NCBI GenBank assembly: GCA_026260175.1
Contig: JAKCWW010000455.1
Span: forward strand, 47,242-111,241
Direction of reading: 5' to 3'
DNA from: Reticulitermes lucifugus
Lineage: Eukaryota > Arthropoda > Insecta > Blattodea > Rhinotermitidae
DNA: 64,000 bases
Below are positions 36,935-49,137 of this stretch, one piece after another; position 1 is the first letter of the stretch, and the number at the start of each line of letters is the position of its first letter. The notes beneath the pieces were generated by a model, which worked only from the letters and a program-made list of their open reading frames with translations, was not told where the DNA came from and searched no databases. A program made the position numbers and the translations under genes.

Positions 36935-37083
36935 TTCTTATAAATAGGTACAATGATTGATTCCTTCCACTGCTCAGGCAATTCCTCTTTATTCCAAATA
37001 GAATTAATAATTTTGTGGATCTCAGAACAAATTTTCGTTCCTCCTTCTTTATGCTGTTCTATGCTGCTTCCTTTCGCACATTC

Positions 37084-37689
37084 CTAGACTCTCTTCAGCT
37101 GAGATTTTGATACTCTAATGTTTTCCCATGTCCTATTTATGTCCTCACTAACATTTAAGTTCTCCAAAGCTGCAAACCTGTTTGAGATCTTTATCTGATA
37201 CTGTTTCCTAACCTCTAGTTCACTTAGCTTCTTGAGATTAAATCTCTCCGCATCAAATTTCTGTACTGCTTGTGTACTTACCGCCAGTCTTTCCCTAACT
37301 TTTGTAACCACCAGATAGTGATCAGTATCACATTCAGCTCCCCTGAAAGATCGCACATCGAGTATACTTGAATGTCATCTCCTATATATCAATACGTGAT
37401 CAGTCTGATTATGAGTCTTCACATCAGGAGAGGTCCAGGTGTAATTATGAATATTTCGGTGCGGGAACATCATGCTCTTAACAAATAACTCTTTTGATGT
37501 GGCAAAGTTTACTACTCTAACACCATTATCATTACTATCCTCATGTAAACTCTCACACCCGATCGTCGTTTTGCAAGTATCGTTCCTCACCAATTTTGCA
37601 TTAAAATCTCCTAACAGAATTTTCATATGGTACTTAGGAAAATGATCGATAACCTGTTCACAATTGATGACTTTCATTTCCTTTTTCAT
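37084..37689 (-). pseudogene. LINE endonuclease domain, internally deleted and frameshifted
   Basis: Two frames. 37375-37689 reads from near FYGKGNENHQL directly into EQVIDHFPKYHMKILLGDFN, keeps the catalytic-type D-x-N of GDFNAK, and includes TWTSPDVKTHNQTDHV. 37084-37356 continues with FRGAECDTDHYLVV, where D-x-D-H is the C-terminal catalytic motif of this endonuclease fold. The related decayed copy at 12347-12535 still has GHWCDIIALN plus about 20 further codons before its HFPKFHLKI, so this copy has lost that segment. The enzyme would nick target DNA to prime reverse transcription. Confidence 0.8.
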
Positions 37690-38100
37690 AGAAAATAGTA
37701 TAAGCCCCTGCTCTTACAGTGCCTTCTTTGTCCCACCTAAATCTAATTCTAATCTAATTTACACCTCGCTAATTCCCTGGCCACTGTCATAAGTGACCCT
37801 GACGTATACAGGCTTCTCACGTTCCAGGTCCTAAATCTTATATCCCTTTTCCGTTGCTTAAGTTGTACCAAAGAATCAGTCCAGGTCCAAGGCTTTGTGA
37901 TCTGTTTCGTAACATGGTAATTTTTTAAGGTGAGGAGTTGTTAGCACCTCGCCCAACCCCGAAGCTGGAGGACCACACCTTGTTCGCTGTCCACGACTGC
38001 TTATTCAATGTATTCACAGCTACACTCCATATCCGGAGGCCGTTCCTCCAAACGCAACGTGAGGACGCGCCATGCCGTGGTGACAGGGACACACTTATCG

Positions 38101-38117
38101 TGGCTTTACAGTGCTAA
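38101..38117. repeat. Probable target-site duplication, right copy
   Basis: TGGCTTTACAGTGCTAA; see the left copy at 35501-35517. One mismatch in 17. Confidence 0.65.
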
Positions 38118-38153
38118 ATGCATTATTTCAAATTTCATCCAAGGGAAAAGTGC

Positions 38154-38186
38154 ATTTATTTATTCATTTATTTATTTATTTATTTG
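38154..38186. repeat. (ATTT)n microsatellite
   Basis: About eight ATTT units with one CATT interruption. Confidence 0.9.
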
Positions 38187-41100
38187 TACTTACGATACTT
38201 AACAACAACATCGGTAGTACAAGCTACATTTCCTATAGCATCAAATGATAAGATTTTCAGTGAATACTGAATTGGAAATAAGGTAAAAGAAGGCGGTCGC
38301 TTAACAGTTTGAGGTATTATTCCGGGCCATTCTTAGGGAAACTGTAAAGGACCGCATGGTTTCTGCATGGGGAAGACCTATTGCCCCGAGAAAATTCACC
38401 GCTTAAGGAAAACTTTATGTAAGCATTATTGCTTGGGTTCAGTAAATGTCCAAACTGGTAAGAACAGATTTTTCTGCACGGACATGCTAGCTGAAAATAA
38501 AATCATATTTTCCTTACCGTACACAATGTACAAAGACTCAATGAATATTACCTTCGCATAGTTATATGACTTAATTTTATGACAGTATTTACAACGTCTA
38601 TAAGTTCCTACAGGAAATTATTATTTTGAGTTTTGACCGACATTTCTTTCGAAGATAAAGAATTGTAGTTTCCTTGGTTATAAGAAATAGAAGAAGAATT
38701 TAGCATTAGCTGTTCTATTTGTTATCTACTAGACAACATTAAAGAACTGTCACACATGTGTGTCAAATAAGCAGTTTTTTATCGACAAAAGTGTCGCTAT
38801 AATTCTTTCAGAACTTAAACGGTCGTAAATAATCAACAGATTATTTCACTGATGGACGCATCAATGTAGAAACATACACCAACAGACATGAGAGAGCAGA
38901 AATAATGAGTGCAGTCGTCTGTTACATATTCGTAACATAGGTGTGGTTTAATCGATTTGGTGATGTGTCTACCATTAATGAATTAGCTAAACTTGTAACT
39001 TAGTTTCATCTATCACAAATATTAGGGGAATCGTTCATTGAATATTTCGTTATGGACAATTTGTTATACCTGTCATTACATTCCATGTCCTGTGTAAGCA
39101 TTATTCAAAATAGCAAAATAAAAGCAGAGGAGGGGTGTGTTTTTAGGATGATGAATTATTTTTTGTGATTAATTTTAAACTGATGAAAGAATGAGAGTGT
39201 AATGTCAAATGTCTGTCTAAAAACGTTAAAAAATTGAAGAGCCTTTTTTATCTGAAGTCGTCGTGACAGATGTATACAGTCGACAACAGTAGCATTGGAA
39301 TTTTCTTAAATAACAAAAATATTTTTACGTGTTCTCTAGAAATGGTGTCAAAATTACGGGATTTCTTCGGTCACGATATTCGAATCTGTTATTGCTCTGA
39401 GACGTTTAGATAGAATGTGGTCTTCTGGCTTCATGCGTAGTGTCTTTGTCACGGTATCATAAAGTAGACGACTACAGTCAACTCAAATCAACAGATATGA
39501 TTAAAGTTTATAACAAAGTTGTAATTACTTTTACCACATGATAGAACATTTAAAAAATCTGCGTCTTACCCACAAAGTGTAGTTATGTGTTTCCTAAGTT
39601 TTTGCAATAAGTAACAACAATTTTCATATAGATAATTAAAGGACTGGGCTTTACATTTCAGAGGGACTTTGCTTTTGTATGGTGAGAACTGATATATGTG
39701 TATTACTTAGACACATTTCAGGCCTTAAAATTCAGAAACTCTATCTTAATCCACTATATCTCATCATCTTAATGTACATATTTTCTTGATACTTCTTTCA
39801 GAAGGACGAGCAAGAAAATTCATGAGACGTTCTTGGAAAATTATATTCTATATCCCTCGCCCTGCCAACCTAAGGCCTCGATATTCTCTCATTACGTTCG
39901 TTTTCTTCTACACTTCTGCTAATTTTATGTCTGTTCCATCCAAGATTCAATTTTTAAAATCAATATGTTCAACTGACAATCATACACAAATGGAAATAAT
40001 TGTATTTGTATCATAATGAACATGCCTTACTAAACACGAAATATAAATAAATATATAAAAATTATAATACGTGTCTTCTACTCTTCTCAGTATATCCACT
40101 AACAGTATTTCGATTAATATATAAAAGATGTTTCACCATCATTCTCTTAGAGCAAAACTTTGAATTGATGAACAAAGTTTTATTTTCTACGGTATGTGTG
40201 CCATGTAAAATTTTCTTTCAACTCTTGAGTGATACCCAGAACACATAATGCCGTCTTAAGGATACACGTCATCTGCATCTAGGACTATATTCAAAACTTC
40301 AGTCTTTATCTCATAGACAATACACATAATCTGCATTACACAGATTACTCTGTTAAGGAAAATAGTGCATTTTATGATAGGAAACACATAGTGGCCTCTA
40401 AATTATGAAGGTGATGTTTAATATTGTTTGGTGTTACATCAGGTGATTCACTATTAACCACTGTGCTTGAAAGGGTTAAATATAATTAGGTTTCTTACTT
40501 GAATTAAGGCCTAAAATACAGCTGTATTATATATTTAAGTAAACATAAACTCCATTTAAACGATATAAAGTATATTTAAGTTTTTAAACACATCCATATT
40601 TTGGATTACTGATTTATATCCCGGAGACGTGTTTCAGGTCATTGCCATGGCCGATTTTGCTGTCAAGTGGCGGCAAATGTTAATAATTTCAAAACTTCTC
40701 GGCTCCGATAAAGGCAGGAAATTTCTTTACCAGCTCAGTGACTGTCATCGTATCCGACGTGAAGTTACTGAACGTCACTTGCATTAGACACTACTTACAG
40801 TCGTTTTCGATTTCGCGCACAGTCCACAACTGGACATGAATATTCGCCTCATGCATTTCTGTTCTGTCACGGCCCAGATTTTTACTAGGCAAATACAATG
40901 GACCTAGAGTAATATCAGGGGCGTTTCATAAATTGATTCATTAGCTTAGCTGGATACCCCTCCTTCAGTTTCCATGTATTTCATATATTCTCAATGAAAG
41001 CGTTTTGATTGCTCTTGAATCTTAAATACTCCATTAATTCCTATCTCAAAAATATTTTAGGATTACACCCTTCAGCGAAGGTTTCAAAAGGCACTCTAAT

Positions 41101-41400
41101 GATTTTTCACCTCAATATCGTACTGTGCATGTCTGTGTTGCATTTGTCGAAATACTGTCCAAATCTAATCTTTACCCAGCTGATTACGATATCCCCTGCT
41201 TTTCTGAAAATCGTCACCGGGCTCACTAAATCTCGCCACTGGATCCTGTATCTGAATCCACACCACGCTTCCACATTCTAATTCACACCTAATTTAGTAT
41301 TTTATTATAATCCGCTTTAGGTTTCACAAGTAATTACATTCTTAGAGTTTCCCCAACGAAGAATCTACTATACATAAAAGCTGTGTGGGTGCGTGTTTGT
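38187..41400. other. Unannotated stretch
   Basis: Nothing recognised over about 3.2 kb. The frame at 41009-41281 (90 codons) has no known domain. A string at 40615-40650 (GACGTGTTTCAGG) recalls the hammerhead-associated context but lacks the rest of the core. Confidence 0.5.
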
Positions 41401-41620
41401 GTATGTAGGCATTTATGTATGTATATGCATGTATGCTTGAATGTATGTATGTACGTATGTATGTATGTATGTGTGTACGAACGTACGTACGCAGGTATGT
41501 ACGTATCTATGCAGGTATGTACGTACTATACATTTTCTATTACCTAGGCATGCATGTACGTATGTGTGTATGTATGTGTGTTGTTGTTTTATGTATGTGG
41601 GCATGTATGTAATTGGTACT
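41401..41620. repeat. (GTAT)n compound microsatellite
   Basis: About 220 bp of TGTATGTA/GTACGTAC units, split near 41530-41550 by ATACATTTTCTATTACC. Frames on both strands across it (TYIHTY and MYVCTY repeats) are artefacts. Confidence 0.95.
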
Positions 41621-43558
41621 TCGTGTAGTGTGTAATATTGGAGATGATATTCATAAGTTTTAGAACAGTAGATCATTCCTCAATTTTCAGAGATTAAGTT
41701 ACAAAGGTGCTTTTATTCTGTCTGTAGAAAATTGGTTCGACGCCAGGCTTTTGAGAATATGATGTAAATTTTCATTCTGTGACCGAATCGTGCAAGCTGG
41801 TTTGACCTAATAGAAGATTTATTCCTCTGCAACTGATAAACCCTTGCACCATAGTAATTTTAGGAATTGTATCACGGTTTATAATAGATCAATTCTGGCT
41901 TCGATTTATTGAATAATTCAGCCACAATTAGAGCTTAAATATGCACTTAGTTTTAACGCCCGGAAACTCTTTTACGCAATTGAACTGCAATGAGCAGGAA
42001 AGGATATTGATACACTTCCTAGTTTAAAGCATGAATAAATATGATTCACTTAATAAAGTATGAAGCAAAGGATAAAATTAATAATGCAGTACTGCCACTT
42101 ATTTTTGAAGCAAATATCTATTTTTGAGGAAACGTTTGCTGTTTATTGTAGGTTGCAAATTTCGATACATATTTGTAAGAAAGAAGTGTTTTACAAATAA
42201 ATAGTTGTAAGAAACTTCTTAAGTGCCAAAGTTAGCCGTTGAAACTCAATGGTCTTCTTAAGAGTCTTCAAAGGTTTCTCAGGTTCCGCAAGTGTAATAG
42301 TTTTCCTGAAAACACACTCTGTTTTCTCCAAAAAAAACTTTTGGGTGCAGAACACCAATTATAAGGTATTTTATATTATATTTTCTTGAAAATGCACTCA
42401 TTCTTATTCACAGTCAGAAACGAGGCCAATATTCATAAAACGGACGGGTAAAATACTAATGTTACACACATTCGATGATGAAACTGATTAGCTGTGACTT
42501 TGATTATATGATGAAAAGTGAATGAATACTTAGAAATAATGTGGGATTTAGTAGTCTTTTCCTAATTTGAATTATGCTGGCGTTTTCTTCAAGGAACTTG
42601 TCGAAACTACAAAAACCCTTAGGATAATCGTTCTTCGGACAGAAATTTGGAGCATGATACTCCAGAATATGGAACGAGAATGCTGAGAATCTGCCGCGAT
42701 ATTCTTTGTTTTATTGTTTCTTACGTAAGAATTGCTCTTTACTTTGACTTTTCTTCCGGCAACAATGGATGCATGGAAAAATATCTTTATGCTTGAATAA
42801 CTGGTTGCTTGTACTGTAATTTTAATTCAGACAACAGCGCATTTGTATCGTTGTGTGTGCTCAACGTATATATATCCCATATGTATAGTTCACAAGCTTT
42901 ATAATTTCTAGAGGGCATGGCGCTTTCCTTTTAACGTATTTTATTATTACCCAATCGATTTTTTTTGTTATTTCAGTACGCCACAAACTTTTGTCATTTC
43001 TTACATCAGGGAGCAATACAGATGTCAGTAATTACGAGCACAATCTATGTTACGTGGGGTTCGATTGATGTCTCTTGACAATCAGAAGCTCTGCTTATTG
43101 TCGAGGTAACTAGCCATATGTACTCAATTATTCGGCCAACACCCACGTAATTACGTGTGTTAAATAGTACAGTCAAACATGAATATTAATTTCTGACAAT
43201 ACAATATTGACATTAGTACTTACGTACTGAGTAAGTAAGCCGCTTGATCGACTAATTCAATGTTATTTATATTTATAGGTTTTGTATTAAAGCCTAAAAT
43301 TTTACACGAATTTTCTAATACTGAAATTTCCCTTATTTTTGTATGTACAAAAAGTCTGTATGCAATAGGTTAGTTACGCAAATAAATATACACATATGTA
43401 TACACTCATTGATAATTTTGTTGTAACATAACGATCTACAATTTTATACGGGAAGAATGGAGACTAGTCTTCCTGCTGTCTGTTTACGTATTATTCTTGT
43501 GGGTTTTCTTAGCCTGTCCAATGGAATGCTGCTATCCTACCCAGATGTGACATATATA
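41621..43558. other. Unannotated stretch
   Basis: Nothing recognised. Confidence 0.55.
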
Positions 43559-43940
43559 AGAGGGTTATCCAGAAAGTAAAAATACAAAAGCAATACAATT
43601 TTTTTAAAATATATATTAAAAAATTGAGTGAAAAAACTCTTAACATATAACTTTAGCTATTTTTTAACATAATCACCACCTTTTTCAATTCATTTGTTTA
43701 GCCTGGGTACGAGTTTTTGTATTCCGATGTCATAGAACTCCGCCGCCTGTGCACGCAACCACGTAGTGACTTCGCTTTTCATCTCTTCGTCTTCGTGCAA
43801 CTTCTGGCCAGATGTTTCTTTAAATACAAAAACAAATGGAAATCGCTGGGAGTGAGGTCTGGGCTGTGAGTGGGATGGTCTGAGGTGATTTCCTTTCCCC
43901 TCCCACCCGTGTTGTATCTTTACTTTCTGGATAACCCTCG
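43559..43940 (-). mobile_element. Internally deleted mariner element
   Basis: The ends are inverted repeats of about 26 bp: AGAGGGTTATCCAGAAAGTA at the left and CGAGGGTTATCCAGAAAGTA as the complement of the right end. Both are flanked by TA (43557-43558 and 43941-43942). The 382-bp element keeps only the C-terminal part of a mariner transposase on the minus strand, against about 1.3 kb for a complete mariner. Ends and target duplication are seen directly. Confidence 0.92.
43690..43885 (-). pseudogene. Mariner transposase C-terminal fragment
   Basis: One frame reads HSPDLTPSDFHLFLYLKKHL, containing the S-P-D-L-x-P-S-D block that holds the third catalytic aspartate of mariner (DD34D) enzymes. 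A single-base shift moves the rest to another frame, GQKLHEDEE, then WLRAQAAEFYDIGIQKL, ending at a stop at 43690-43692. The usual last residues of mariner transposases are missing because of the early stop. The frame open to 43959 continues beyond the element end and is not real there. The fragment is inactive. Confidence 0.88.
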
Positions 43941-45539
43941 TACCTCCATTCAAAACCATATCTACTCACTACTCATGATTTTCTTCCCATCTTTCTTTAT
44001 GGTTTATAAAAACGTTAAGTCCGAATGGTGTAATTAAATAACCTAAGAATTTCCAGTACATACATACATTAAAAATACGTACGTAAATATATCCATACAT
44101 GAATTTTTATACAAACGTGAATGTATGTGCACATACTCGTGCATAGCCTAGATATCTAAGTGAGGGATAGTAAAATTTGCGTAACTATTCACAACTACTC
44201 AGTTACATCATCACGCATAAAAACATGGACAAATATACGGCTCTGAGACAGGTACTTTTAGGTTAAAATATATTTTATTTATTTAAAGTTATGTAGGTAA
44301 TTCGTTCTTTGCAGACTAATGTTAAGGTAAGTTATTTACGTATAAGTATTCAGTTCTTACATCCTAGAGAGCACTGTTCGCCTTCATTAAAACAACGATC
44401 TGTTAATGCTGTTTATTATGAGAATGATAGGCCTACGAAACACATAATTGCACTGTATCGCAAAATTCAAATTTTCTTAACGTCATACAATGTGGTATAC
44501 ATGATTGTCACTGGACTTGCAACGGTTAATGCCTCTGATTTCACAAGCCTCTGGATGGAACCGCAGGAGAATAGTAACTGTTAGACGTGTTACGAAGGGA
44601 AGTTGGGACAAATGTCATTAAATTACAATTTTCAGTAACGGGCGGGAGGTGTGTGAGTGGAGACATCTGCTGTCAGTCCCGAATGAGGCTGTAACAGAAG
44701 ACTAATCACAAATCTTATTCCAGCACACGACAATTAAAGGAGATACGGCACACTGTAATAATCGTATTTGTGATGTCGGAATGAATAGTAGAGACATGCG
44801 TCATTATATCGGAAATGTTTGAGAATAAAATATGGACAGAATTTTATCGGTCGTTTCAAATAGGACGCTCTTTATTACTAGAGAAGGAAAAGAGTTCAAT
44901 TTCTTTGGCATTAACGGTACATAACCCTTTATCTGCACAGTTTTTCCTACTATATCTGCCCTTGGTAAACTGACATTTGCTCTGCTAGTATCCTCCACCT
45001 TCTCCCTACGAAAACCACTACTTCACACAGTGTTTTACTTGCCATGAAAATGAAAACAGCATATTCCTCCGAAATGTCTGAACCTCTGTACTAAGCTACA
45101 TGAAAACACATCTCAGAGGAAAGAGATTTTTAACTCAGCGGGGAATTATAAAACATAATTCAGACTGCAACACAAAGCGACAGGTGAAAATTAAATTCCA
45201 ATAAAGAGAAAAGGTGATGGGGAATATATACCAGCTGGCCTTCCTTTCAATATCAGATAAGGAGTCTAAATGTAGTCTCAACAAATCTAAAGCTGAAGCC
45301 CTAAATCTTGTTCAAACAGTAATGTAAATGCGAATCCTTTACCTTCTGTGAGTAAATAAAAAGAATATTTTAACTTTTATTATCACTAAACTAACGTAAA
45401 GGGAGACCGATTCGCTGTCTCAAGGTGTATACAATAAAGTGGGATTCTGTCTCACGTGTACACGTATCTATAAATCTCATGCTTACATAAAACAAAAGAC
45501 TGACAGAATGGATTATCTCTATTCCTTTATTTCATTCCT
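43941..45539. other. Unannotated stretch
   Basis: The frame at 44309-44584 (91 codons) has no known domain. TAGGCCTA occurs at 44428-44435. Nothing else recognised. Confidence 0.5.
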
Positions 45540-45710
45540 CGCCTCTTGTTGCTGCCTGTATCATGGCTCTAGGGGGAAAATAAAAATGGGGGTCTCATTC
45601 TTCAATATCTAGCAAGGTCTCTAGGGAAATAGGGTAGTAATGCGCTTCAGAGACACTCATGGGACTCGAACTCGCATTACTTTACATGCGATAGGAGGCT
45701 ACATTCAAGT
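45540..45710 (-). repeat. Candidate tRNA-derived SINE
   Basis: On the minus strand TAGCCTCCTATCG may be an A box, and AGTTCGAGTCCC (complement of 45661-45672) is a good B box at tRNA-like spacing, followed by about 120 bp of body. No second copy in the window supports it. Confidence 0.4.
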
Positions 45711-46882
45711 ATAAAAATTGATTACACCTGACACAAGCACGAGGCAGTGGGTACCTCTAGTTCATATCTGTATTCCACATTAACACATTTGTACACGTAA
45801 ATATTCCAAAAAAATTAGAACACAGAATTTTGTCACAGGAAAGTCCACTATTTGCTTGCTTGTTTAGGAAGAGTGCAGGTAGAAACGTAAGGTCTTGTAA
45901 ACTATAAATTGCTAATGCAAAGGCCCATTGAATACTTAAGGGAACTTTTTGTTGACGAATATATGCATATGTTGAGCCCGCCCTACGATTAACGCCAGGT
46001 GTCAGAAACTCATTATGAGAGAAACTGCATCTTCTGCGAGTGAGCAATATACACACTTAGTCGCAAAGCGTCTCCTACTCTTGTAACAGCTCATTAGGCC
46101 AAGCCTAAACACCAATATTCGATGTTTAAATAAATTTTTCGTTTCAAAATTATTTTATAAAAAAACCCTGCAGTATTACCGTATATCTGTAAACCTACTA
46201 GTTACAATGTAATTTCGAACCTATATAATACATCTCATAAAAACAGTATAAATATTATGCCACTACAATTCTCTTCATATTCACATATTTAGATTTCTAT
46301 CTTGGTAGATATCAACGTCAGGCCGCATGAACCGTTTGTGCATGAGTTAAATTTGCACCATTCTTTATAGATCCGGGAAATTTAGTGCAATTATAAACTA
46401 TGCAAGTAAGTAATTTTATGAAAATAACTTGACTACCACAAAACCCGCTTTAAGGAGACAAATAAACGAATAAAATATATATGTGTACACGCTGAATTGA
46501 TGGATTCAAAATGATAGTTGATTTATTATTCAATTTCTGTGTTTTAACTCTCTTTGTATAATCAAACGACAGTTCCTGAACAACTGATCTTTAAACATGC
46601 AAAGAATGTGACGTTGAAAGGCCAGTTACAATAAAAATAGGTGGGTCTTTTCAGAAATTAAATGCGTTTCTTTAAATCCAAAACTGCCTTTGTCCTTCCT
46701 TATGAATTATTTATCCCAAAATTTTCTGTTGTTTTATGATAGCTGTCCATGCTGACGTGCCTTTAAACACACGTTTCTGCCTGAACCCTGTCACGCAGGT
46801 CGATATGAAGTAGCTATAATGTCCCTCTTTCATATTCTTCAGAACGTAACTGATCTGGTTTCCGAATATATCATCGGTGTTA
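45711..46882. other. Unannotated stretch
   Basis: Nothing recognised on either strand; the frame at 45757-46056 has no known domain. Confidence 0.5.
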
Positions 46883-47195
46883 GGGCAATGAGGTACGCGG
46901 TTGCGCAGTTGTTTGAGGCACTGTGCTACAAGCCGGAAGGTCGCGGGTTCGATTCCCGATGGTGTCATTGGAGTTTTTCATTGACATAATCCTAACGGTC
47001 GCACTATCGCCCTGGGGTCGACTCGGCCTCTAACAGAAATGAGTACCAGGAATATTTCCTGGGGAAGAAAGGCGGACGGTGCGTAGGGCTGACAAGCTTA
47101 CCACCTTCATGCGCCAAGTGTCTAAAAATTCTGGGAACCTCAACCTCATCGATCCCTAAGGGCCTGTCCAAGCCTGCAACGGGATAGCTTTTCAA
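46883..47195 (+). repeat. tRNA-derived SINE, family S1, copy 2
   Basis: A decayed A box region (GGTACGCGGTTGCGCAG), GTGCTACAAGCCGGAAGG, B box GGTTCGATTCCC (46946-46957), CATTGGAGTTTTTCATTGAC, GGGGTCGACTC, CTTACCACC, then GGGCCTGTCCAAGCCTG and GGGATAGCTTTT. Blocks and order match 24258-24550 on the opposite strand. Its antisense reads SGIEPATFRLVAQCL, a pseudo-protein often annotated in error in arthropod genomes, which supports a dispersed SINE. Confidence 0.9.
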
Positions 47196-49137
47196 AAATT
47201 TTATTTGAGTGCATATTGTTTCAACATATGTATGGATGGATACATCGCAGTCATTATAAAGGTACATTTGCGCAGTAAAGGCTTGGTGTAACATAAGAAT
47301 TGCAGTCTTCAGAGTTCTAACGCCGTGTAGTGAGGTAGACACTTAACAGCATTTTGGAAGAACCAGCTGCTTTCAGCAGTAAATGTGAATATTAGAGTCT
47401 TCTGAGTTGCAGCTCTATGTAGTTCGCTACAAACTTGCCACAGTTTCGGAAGATCTTTCTGCAGCATTTTTACATTTTAAGATGCAAATTTCAAGATGGA
47501 TGTTCCCATTAGCTTGCGTAAATTTCTACCAGTCGGCACGACGTTATATCGGAGAGGTATTATTTTTTTCCACTCTCTTGAGAAACTCAAGCATCGCTTA
47601 ATATTATATCGTCAAATACATAGAGGCCTATGTGGCATTAAGATTTAGAAAATATGTCTGATAAATTTTTTGGATATTCTGTATATTTAAAAAAATAAGA
47701 GGAAAACAATGTAATTCTATGCAGTTGTTATCTAAAATGTGATTAGCTTTGGAATAAATGGATTGATTCTACAGTATTTAAATTCTAACAACTAACAAAT
47801 CCGAATTTATGCAATTTAACGTTCTAGCACGAGGTATCCTGTCTTGTGCACCCCTCCTTGCGAATTCAGAAAGGATACTCTACTGCAGGCAAGTAGCTAC
47901 ACCTTTTCTCATATGTACGTAGCCATATCTTCCATAGACCTCATACGAAGGCTCGTAATTTGTAATCGTAAAACAGCTCTCAACAAGTTGCCTTTATTTT
48001 TGTATGCATAAAGCAAACCTTTTCACATTGAGCAGCTCTTTAAAAAATCAGAGTATAAGAAAGTACGATTTGCAACACACAGTTCACACTTTATCACATA
48101 AGCGCAGTTCTTAATTATCCTTGGCTTTTCTGCTTACGATAAATCCGAAGTTTTACCACAATTCCCTTCTATAGAAGCGCATCCGGAGCCAGCTCATCCT
48201 TGTCAATATTGAACACCACATTTACTTAAGAATATTTTTTATATTATTTCACCATTGACACATATATATATATGTGTGTGTATGTATGTGTCTGAAGTAA
48301 TCTCCCCTCTGAGGATGTCTGAGTAAAACTGCCTATGAATTCTTACATTTCTTCCGGCATAATTTATGCCCCTCCCACATTACTCCTTTAATATTTAACT
48401 ATTCAAGAAGAAGGACAAATATATATGTATTTATTCTTATTACAAATATTAATAGAGTATTTCCAAACTATCGAATATGACACAAGTGCTAACAAAATGG
48501 ATGGTCTTGTGTCTAATATTTACGAGGATTTATAGCGTATTGAATCTATTACCACGTAATCACTTATGGAAAGAATAACAAGATAATCTCCAACATAAAA
48601 TTAAAAAAATAAAATTATTCTCAATAAAAATATTAAAGGACTGTTGAAACTCGGATCTGCAGGATTTGCAACAATATGTTTGATAGTTCTGAGATTAATT
48701 GTTCATGTACGACGTATTTTGTACTTTCTATCTCTCTTTATATTCTTGACACAATTCCCTTATTTCAGTTTTGACTAAATAGTAACGCCTGCTAAGGGCA
48801 GCAAACATAAATACAAGACTAAATGAGTTGTATAAAAAAAGATGTCACGTTGCACGGCAATGTGGTAATATACGTGATAATGTGTGTATTGGAGAGATCA
48901 GTTTACTTGAAGAGATCAAAACCGGAGTAAAACCATTAAGAGAGGAAAGAAGGAACCAAAGCTGTAGTGCCGTATTATGAGTAATGTTTAATGGCTCATA
49001 CTGCCGTCATTATGAAACATAATGGCGGCGTGAAGAAACTGAATTCTTTTGACAAACTTGAATTACACGAATTCATAAAAGTATTTTTAATATTTTTCTT
49101 CCCATGCATTTTGATCATAAGCTTTTATATAAATTCC
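47196..49137. other. Unannotated stretch
   Basis: Nothing recognised. A short (TA)n(TG)n run lies at about 48262-48292. Confidence 0.5.

Larger units (their letters stand above)
35518..38100 (-). mobile_element. Non-LTR retrotransposon (LINE) with endonuclease, RT and (TTAG)n tail
   Basis: Read 5' to 3' on the minus strand from 38100 to 35518. The 5' part encodes the start of an apurinic-type endonuclease (TWNVRSLYTSGSL near 37815-37850). Endonuclease motifs GDFNAK and YTWTSPDVKTHNQTDHVL follow (frame 37375-37689), then ECDTDHYLVV (37084-37356). The RT begins ELPEQWKESIIVPIYK, continues across a gap to TYKILSNILLSRLTPYAEEI and LFIDFKQAYDS (36626-36889), and has VYADDV with YADD at 36398-36409. 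The C-terminal part carries [19 protein letters not shown] (35760-35963). A tetramer tail of TTAG units (35518-35540) marks the 3' end. It is broken by frameshifts and by an internal endonuclease deletion. Clade is uncertain (RTE-like or Jockey/I-like). Confidence 0.9.

Noticed and set aside
41413-41676. Frames rich in YIHTY and MYVCTY
   Set aside because: Translation of the GTAT microsatellite on both strands.
46711-46968. 85-codon frame with SGIEPATFRLVAQCL
   Set aside because: Antisense of SINE S1; a familiar false protein.
48302-48345. CUGAGGAUGUCUGAGUAAAAC as a hammerhead
   Set aside because: GAAA is absent (UAAAAC) and no stem II or stem I pairing is convincing.
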